DNA from: Chloroflexia bacterium
GTDB taxonomy: Bacteria; Chloroflexota; Chloroflexia; Thermomicrobiales; UBA6265
Reading direction: 5' to 3'
DNA length: 7,517 bases
Assembly (NCBI GenBank): GCA_013698285.1
Contig: JACCVE010000272.1
Coordinates: 1 to 7,517 of the forward strand
Below the pieces are notes generated by a model. The model was not told the origin of the DNA. It saw nothing but the letters and a program-made list of their open reading frames with translations, and did not search any database. The translations under genes and the position numbers were made by a program. Below are positions 5,889 through 7,517 of the stretch, piece after piece. Each line of letters begins with the position of its first letter. Position 1 is the first letter of the stretch.

Positions 5889-6193
5889 CGGCGCGTCCTC
5901 CTCGCGGCTGATGACGGGTGATCGACCGGAGGTCGCGTCGCGGCGGCCAATGGGGAGTGGTCATGGTCATGGAGATGGCAAGATCGTGCTGGCTCTGGGG
6001 GAACATACGACGACCGCGCGCCCAGATCCCGCACCGAGAGTGTCGCGAGCAGGATAGAGTATCGCCGGGCGGCCCGGGGCCGGGTCAATCTCGCCGGCAG
6101 TGCCCGCCCGTCCGTCATCGTCCGGGGAGTGGGAATGATGCGACCGGGCCACCGCGCCGGACGGGATCGATGACGATGAGAGGAGCACGGTCG
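5889..6193. other. Divergent intergenic region between DUF4260 and methyltransferase genes
   Basis: 305 bp with no convincing gene. It contains the DUF4260 ribosome binding site (AGGAGG on the minus strand, 5897-5902), a short hexamer repeat TGGTCA-TGGTCA (5958-5969), a weak plus-strand -10 candidate TAGAGT (6055-6060) without a good -35, and the methyltransferase ribosome binding site. The methyltransferase frame is open through most of it, but the residues encoded are not family-like. Confidence 0.4.
6178..6185 (+). promoter_or_regulatory. Ribosome binding site that fixes the methyltransferase start
   Basis: GAGAGGAG ends 8 nt before the ATG at 6194. The in-frame ATGs at 6170 and 6176 lie upstream of or overlap this site and lack one of their own. 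Confidence 0.6.
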
Positions 6194-6910
6194 ATGGCGC
6201 GGACCGAACGGCAACGGGTGCGGGAGATCTATGACCGCCGGGCCGCGTCCTACGACCGGACGGTCGGGTTCGGCGAGCGGCTCGTCATCGGTGGGCTGCG
6301 GGCGGCGCTGGCGGCCGAGTTGCGCGGGGACACGCTGGAGATCGCGATCGGCAGCGGGCTGAACCTGCCCGGCTACCCCGGACACGTCAGGCGGGCGGTC
6401 GGGGTGGACCTGTCGCGGGGGATGCTGGTCGAGGCCCGGCGGCGGGGCCGGCCGGGGGGTGCGCCGCTGCTGCTGGCCCAGATGGACGCGGGTCACCTGG
6501 CGTTCCGGGATGCCAGCTTCGACACGGTGGCGATCAGCCTGGCGCTCTGCACCGTGCCCGACCCGGCCGGGGCGCTGCGGGAAGCGGCACGGGTCTGCCG
6601 ACCCGGCGGGCGGGTCGTGTTGCTCGAGCATGTCCGCTCGCCGATCTGGCCGGTGGCGCTGGCCCAGCGCGTGCTTTCCCCCCTCCAGGAGCGGATGCTG
6701 GGCTGCCACCTAGACCGGGAGACCGACGACCTGGTCCGGTCGCTCGGGTTCCGGGTCGTGAAGGAGCGACGGCGACTCTTCGACATCGTCCAACTGCTGG
6801 TGACCGAGCCGGACGGAGTCAGGAGACGGGAGACGGGAGACGGGAGACGGGAGACGGGAGACGGGAGACGGGAGACGGGAGACAGGTGTGTGGGGGTGGC
6901 GATCGCCTAA
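6194..6910 (+). CDS. Class I SAM-dependent methyltransferase (METTL7/UbiE-like)
   Basis: A 238-residue cytosolic enzyme that should transfer a methyl group from S-adenosylmethionine to a small or lipid substrate, which cannot be named from sequence. The IYDRRAASYDR start (12-22) is typical of UbiE-like enzymes. Motif I is LEIAIGSGLNLPGYP (48-62), with the SAM-binding GSG at 53-55. Post-I acid is Asp72 in VGVDLS. FDTVAISLALCTVPDP (109-124) and the RVCRPGGRVVLLEHV block (133-147) follow. GCHLDRETDDLVRSLGF (170-186) is the C-terminal signature of the METTL7-like branch. The domain ends near residue 208. Residues 210-230 are then encoded by a GGAGACG tandem array, giving an RRETGDG peptide repeat, followed by a short tail. 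That tail looks accidental and could vary between cells. Start 6194 is chosen for its ribosome binding site. No pathway partner is adjacent. Confidence 0.92.
   Translation: MARTERQRVREIYDRRAASYDRTVGFGERLVIGGLRAALAAELRGDTLEIAIGSGLNLPGYPGHVRRAVGVDLSRGMLVEARRRGRPGGAPLLLAQMDAGHLAFRDASFDTVAISLALCTVPDPAGALREAARVCRPGGRVVLLEHVRSPIWPVALAQRVLSPLQERMLGCHLDRETDDLVRSLGFRVVKERRRLFDIVQLLVTEPDGVRRRETGDGRRETGDGRRETGDRCVGVAIA
6822..6884 (+). repeat. Heptanucleotide tandem repeat (GGAGACG)n
   Basis: Eight perfect GGAGACG units run from 6822 to 6877, followed by a ninth copy with one change (GGAGACA, 6878-6884). Three units make 21 bp, so the array reads as a repeating RRETGDG heptapeptide in the methyltransferase frame. 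A change of one unit would shift the frame. The plus strand has eight GGG runs spaced by AGAC, a canonical G-quadruplex pattern. It may belong to a dispersed heptanucleotide repeat family of this genome, similar in kind to the STRR repeats of filamentous cyanobacteria. Confidence 0.95.
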
Positions 6911-7042
6911 AATGGCCGGGGAATCAGCGCCGCGCGAGATGATGGCGAGCCAGGGGCGGGGCATGCGGTCTCGGCCCATTTTCAGGGCTCGCCGGGTGGC
7001 CGAGGGGCGACAGACGCTATCCGGATGATGGGAGAACAGGTC

Positions 7043-7517
7043 ATGGGAGATCGCACCGACATGAAGGCCGAGCCGGATCGCAACCCACGAGACCGGCGAG
7101 GCAGTGCCCACGCCATCGGGGAGAACGACCCGCCGGTCTCGCCGCGGACCCCGGGTGGCAGTCGCTCGCCCCAGCTCCCCGGCGCGACGCCGGACCGATC
7201 GACGATCCCGGGGCACGGGTCCCTGCCCCTCGGCCGGCCGGGGGAAGTCCGCCGCCCGCTGAGCCAGTACGGCTCCGCGCAGGAGATCATGGAGGTCTAT
7301 GCCCCCGCTCCCGGGGAGGCGATGGACCCGTCGCGCTTCGAGCAGGCGACGGCCTCGTATGAGGAGATGCGGAAGGCCTACCCGGCCCAGATGACGCCGA
7401 ACCGGCCCCGGCCCGGCTTCGCCCTGACGACCGGGGACCGGATCGCCAGCGAGACCCAGGAGATCGGCGGGCCGACCCCGGCCGCGCTGGCCGCCCAGGC
7501 GGGGGGAGACCAGGCGA
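7043..7517 (+). CDS. Hypothetical proline-rich protein, 3' end beyond the window
   Basis: An open frame of 158 codons runs off the window edge without a stop. I do not recognise it. The ATG at 7043 follows GGGAGA (7030-7035) at 7 nt; in-frame ATGs at 7025 and 7028 have no such site. Residues 1-73 are rich in Pro, Gly, Arg, Ser and Asp, with no signal peptide or membrane segment, and are probably disordered. Residues ~75-115 (SQYGSAQEIMEVYAP ... FEQATASYEEMRKAYP) look more ordered, with possible helices. The visible end returns to Gly/Ala/Pro-rich sequence. It lies 132 bp after the methyltransferase on the same strand. Unbroken reading over 475 bases and the ribosome binding site favour a real gene, but a chance frame in GC-rich DNA is possible. 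Confidence 0.6.
   Translation, partial: MGDRTDMKAEPDRNPRDRRGSAHAIGENDPPVSPRTPGGSRSPQLPGATPDRSTIPGHGSLPLGRPGEVRRPLSQYGSAQEIMEVYAPAPGEAMDPSRFEQATASYEEMRKAYPAQMTPNRPRPGFALTTGDRIASETQEIGGPTPAALAAQAGGDQA

Noticed and set aside
6822..6884. CRISPR-like array
   Set aside because: The units are 7 bp and contiguous, with no spacers, so this is a simple tandem repeat.
6909..6982. AAAATGG (6909-6915) and CCATTTT (6976-6982) as a stem
   Set aside because: The arms are 7 bp and 60 nt apart, with little supporting pairing between them; this is likely coincidence.
6942..7028. 28-codon small frame between the methyltransferase and the last gene
   Set aside because: It has no ribosome binding site, is basic in composition, and its end overlaps upstream ATG candidates of the next gene.
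6710..7216. Minus-strand frame with SRLPSPV repeats
   Set aside because: The peptide repeat is just the complement of the GGAGACG array, and the frame crosses the methyltransferase and the start of the next gene.
1..7517. A new defence, mobile or biosynthetic system
   Set aside because: The genes are spread over both strands as separate units of known, unrelated families. No integrase, toxin-antitoxin pair, nuclease, biosynthetic cluster or reverse transcriptase was found.

Overview
The window is GC-rich bacterial chromosomal DNA with densely packed, mostly single-gene transcription units on both strands. The organism is most likely a high-GC member of the Chloroflexota, of Thermomicrobia/Sphaerobacter type. 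This is an inference from the GC-rich coding, the ATPEAS-type linkers in the exported protein, its Tat-like signal peptide, and the gene families present. A high-GC actinobacterium cannot be excluded. No rRNA, tRNA, CRISPR array, transposase or phage gene was seen.

Layout: (1) 32-973 (+), ModB-like molybdate ABC permease with an odd low-complexity N-terminus; its binding protein and ATPase are not in the window. (2) 974-1219, a regulatory gap with a GC hairpin after modB, a perfect 8+8 bp inverted repeat and a candidate promoter. (3) 1220-2122 (+), an exported protein of two cupredoxin-like domains. (4) 2194-2889 (-), a SRAP/YedK/HMCES-type abasic-site protein, convergent with the previous gene. 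(5) 3095-4156 (-), an EamA/DMT transporter. (6) 4157-4530, a divergent intergenic region with a hairpin and a perfect TATAAT. (7) 4531-5031 (+), a small P-loop kinase-like protein. (8) 5054-5377 (-), an ABM-domain protein. (9) 5529-5888 (-), a DUF4260 membrane protein. (10) 6194-6910 (+), a class I SAM methyltransferase of METTL7/UbiE type whose C-terminus runs into a GGAGACG heptanucleotide tandem repeat. (11) 7043 to the window end (+), a partial proline-rich gene of unknown function.

The genes do not form a recognisable pathway. They look like independent transport, DNA-repair and small-enzyme genes. I found no convincing new multi-gene system. The items most worth a second look are the inverted-repeat operator candidate upstream of the cupredoxin gene, the heptanucleotide array that can shift the methyltransferase reading frame, and the internal duplication with apparent loss of copper ligands in the exported protein.
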